This document shows, piece after piece, positions 62,721 to 64,000 of a stretch of DNA of 64,000 nucleotides (the stretch's first letter is position 1; each line of letters starts with the position of its first letter). The position numbers and the translations under genes are program-made. Source of the DNA: Burkholderiales bacterium (GTDB taxonomy: Bacteria > Pseudomonadota > Gammaproteobacteria > Burkholderiales > SG8-41); NCBI GenBank assembly GCA_030683105.1, contig JAUXMZ010000043.1:1-64000 (forward strand), written 5' to 3'. The notes beneath the pieces are model-generated. The model had not been told where the DNA came from. It did no database searches and worked only from the letters and a program-made list of their open reading frames with translations.

Positions 62721-63983
62721 ATGATGGCTATGAAACGCCTCCGCTCGTGTTTATTGCTTGCGCTTGCCATGACTGTTGCGGCTATCGCGATCACGCCGTC
62801 CACCGGCCGGGCCGGGCAGCCGCTAAACAACGCGCGTCCTGGAAGCGCCGACGCCCAGCTGAAAGCCGTTCTGGAAAAAATCGCCCAAACACAACTGGAT
62901 GCGGCGCTCGATGGGGCCAATCAACTCACCAGCAGCTATCCCACGTTCCGCCTTGGACACCTCGTGCGCGGTGATCTGCTCCTGGCACGCGGCAGGCCGA
63001 TCGCGGAATTCGGCAACACCGGGCATGTTGCCCGTGAGCGCCTCGATGAACTGCGGGCAGAGGTCTCCGTCAGGGTGCGTGCTTATAGTGACCATCCTCC
63101 CCAGGGTCTTGTCCCGCGTTATCTGCTGCAATTTGCGCCTGCGCAACAGCACGCTGTCGTGGTCGACGCCAGCCGCGCGCGCGTTTATGTCTATGAGAAT
63201 TCGAATGGCACGCCGCGTCTGGTGGAGGACTATTACACCACTCTGGGCAAACGCGGCATCGAAAAGGAGCGCGAGGGCGACCAAAAAACCCCTATCGGAG
63301 TCTACGAAATAACCTCCAAGATTCCCGGCAGCAAGTTGCCCGACCTGTACGGCTGGGGGGCATTCCCGATCAATTATCCAAACGCATGGGACAGAATGCG
63401 CGGGAAAACAGGTTACGGTATCTGGCTCCATGGCGTGCCTTCGGACACTTACGCGCGCGCGCCTGCCGCGAGCGACGGCTGTATCGCGCTTGCGAACCCG
63501 GACATCGAGGAACTGAGCAGGCGCGTGCAGGTGGGCACCACGCCGGTGATCATCGCGGATCGCGTCGAGTGGATAGCGCCTGACGCCTCGCGCACTGAAC
63601 GCGATTTGTTCATGCGACAACTTGAAACGTGGCGCACGGACTGGGAGAGCCTCGACACCAATCGATACCTTGCGCACTATTCGCGTGATTTCCGTTCTGG
63701 CAGCATGGATATCGCCGCCTGGCGCGGGCACAAGCAGCGAGTCAACACGGCGAAAACCCGGATTAAAGTTACCCTGGCGAATGTGAGCGTGTTCCGCAAC
63801 CCGGGGAAGCAAGGCCTGATCGCGGTCACGTTCGATCAGGATTATCGCTCGAACAATCTCACCCAGCAGACGCGCAAGCGTCAGTACTGGATCGAGGAGG
63901 ACGGACGCTGGAAGATCGCCTATGAGGCGCCGACCCAGGGCGCCAAGCTCGTCCTGCCCGAATCGTTCCCGGGAAGGTCATGA
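62721..63983 (+). CDS. L,D-transpeptidase (YkuD) with C-terminal NTF2-like domain
   Basis: The catalytic motif HGVPSDTYARAPAASDGCIA lies at about 239-258. An N-terminal exported helical region and a C-terminal domain (about 310-415, LETWRTDWESLDTNRYLAHY) of the NTF2/SnoaL type frame it. Such enzymes cross-link peptidoglycan or attach lipoproteins. The ATG at 62721 is one of three close candidates (62721, 62724, 62730). Confidence 0.85.
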   Translation: MMAMKRLRSCLLLALAMTVAAIAITPSTGRAGQPLNNARPGSADAQLKAVLEKIAQTQLDAALDGANQLTSSYPTFRLGHLVRGDLLLARGRPIAEFGNTGHVARERLDELRAEVSVRVRAYSDHPPQGLVPRYLLQFAPAQQHAVVVDASRARVYVYENSNGTPRLVEDYYTTLGKRGIEKEREGDQKTPIGVYEITSKIPGSKLPDLYGWGAFPINYPNAWDRMRGKTGYGIWLHGVPSDTYARAPAASDGCIALANPDIEELSRRVQVGTTPVIIADRVEWIAPDASRTERDLFMRQLETWRTDWESLDTNRYLAHYSRDFRSGSMDIAAWRGHKQRVNTAKTRIKVTLANVSVFRNPGKQGLIAVTFDQDYRSNNLTQQTRKRQYWIEEDGRWKIAYEAPTQGAKLVLPESFPGRS

Positions 63984-64000
63984 ATCGGCGCCCGTTTCTC
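63980..64000 (+). CDS. Start of an unidentified gene (partial)
   Basis: An ATG overlaps the transpeptidase stop as ATGA and reads MNRRPFL to the edge of the window, with GGGAAGG upstream. The overlap supports a translationally coupled next gene. Nothing more can be said. Confidence 0.4.

Overview
The window looks like a high-GC betaproteobacterial chromosome. The evidence is gene content (SufB/IscR/CysE/TrmJ/SuhB, DapA-BamC, MutS, RoxA, Bug-type tripartite tricarboxylate transporter) and protein style. The genus cannot be told from the sequence alone. No rRNA, tRNA, CRISPR array or intact transposase was recognised.

Layout. 1-5.8 kb: a minus-strand iron-sulphur operon of hybrid type (iscR, group I cysteine desulfurase, A-type carrier, sufB running off the left edge). 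cysE and trmJ lie upstream and suhB is divergent. Two IscR type-1-like boxes sit in front of iscR and cysE. 5.8-11.2 kb: glutathione transferase, TPR lipoprotein, D-amino acid dehydrogenase and a 948-residue PAS/GAF/GGDEF/EAL protein. 11.2-22 kb: an accessory block with a DUF4238 protein, a small Acb2/Tad1-like protein, a Fic protein, hipBA and an archaic chaperone-usher pilus operon. A 20-bp direct repeat (19/20) made of the 5' end of mutS bounds this block, so it may be an island inserted at mutS. 22-34 kb: core genes (mutS, slyD, bcp, roxA, a metallo-beta-lactamase-fold hydrolase, bamC, dapA, hss). 34-42.7 kb: a tripartite tricarboxylate transporter, an acylating aldehyde dehydrogenase (SauS-like), a cardiolipin synthase and an AMP-forming CoA ligase (SauT-like). 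Together they suggest sulfoacetate or similar sulfonate use. A second copy of the ligase's 5' end lies before the cardiolipin synthase.

42.7-64 kb is a large envelope copper and thiol-redox block. A plus-strand run (42.8-48.5 kb) encodes a DUF1573 protein, two CcdA/DsbD-type membrane proteins, a TlpA/CcmG-like thioredoxin, a zinc-ribbon membrane protein, a Cys-pair membrane protein and a DsbC-like protein. It faces a minus-strand cusCBA operon that carries a PII-like gene and two tiny ORFs at its end. A further plus-strand run encodes a Spy-like protein, an exported methyltransferase-like protein, a TolC-family lipoprotein, a Tat multicopper oxidase, a cupredoxin, a CusF-like protein and an L,D-transpeptidase. 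FNR/ANR-type boxes precede both the thiol-redox run and the cus operon, so the two halves may be co-induced at low oxygen.

Nine intergenic loci carry short tandem units, mostly in inverted arms around a variable centre. They occur only in the core parts of the window. None was seen in the 11.2-22 kb block or in the 42.7-64 kb block, which fits these two blocks being later arrivals.
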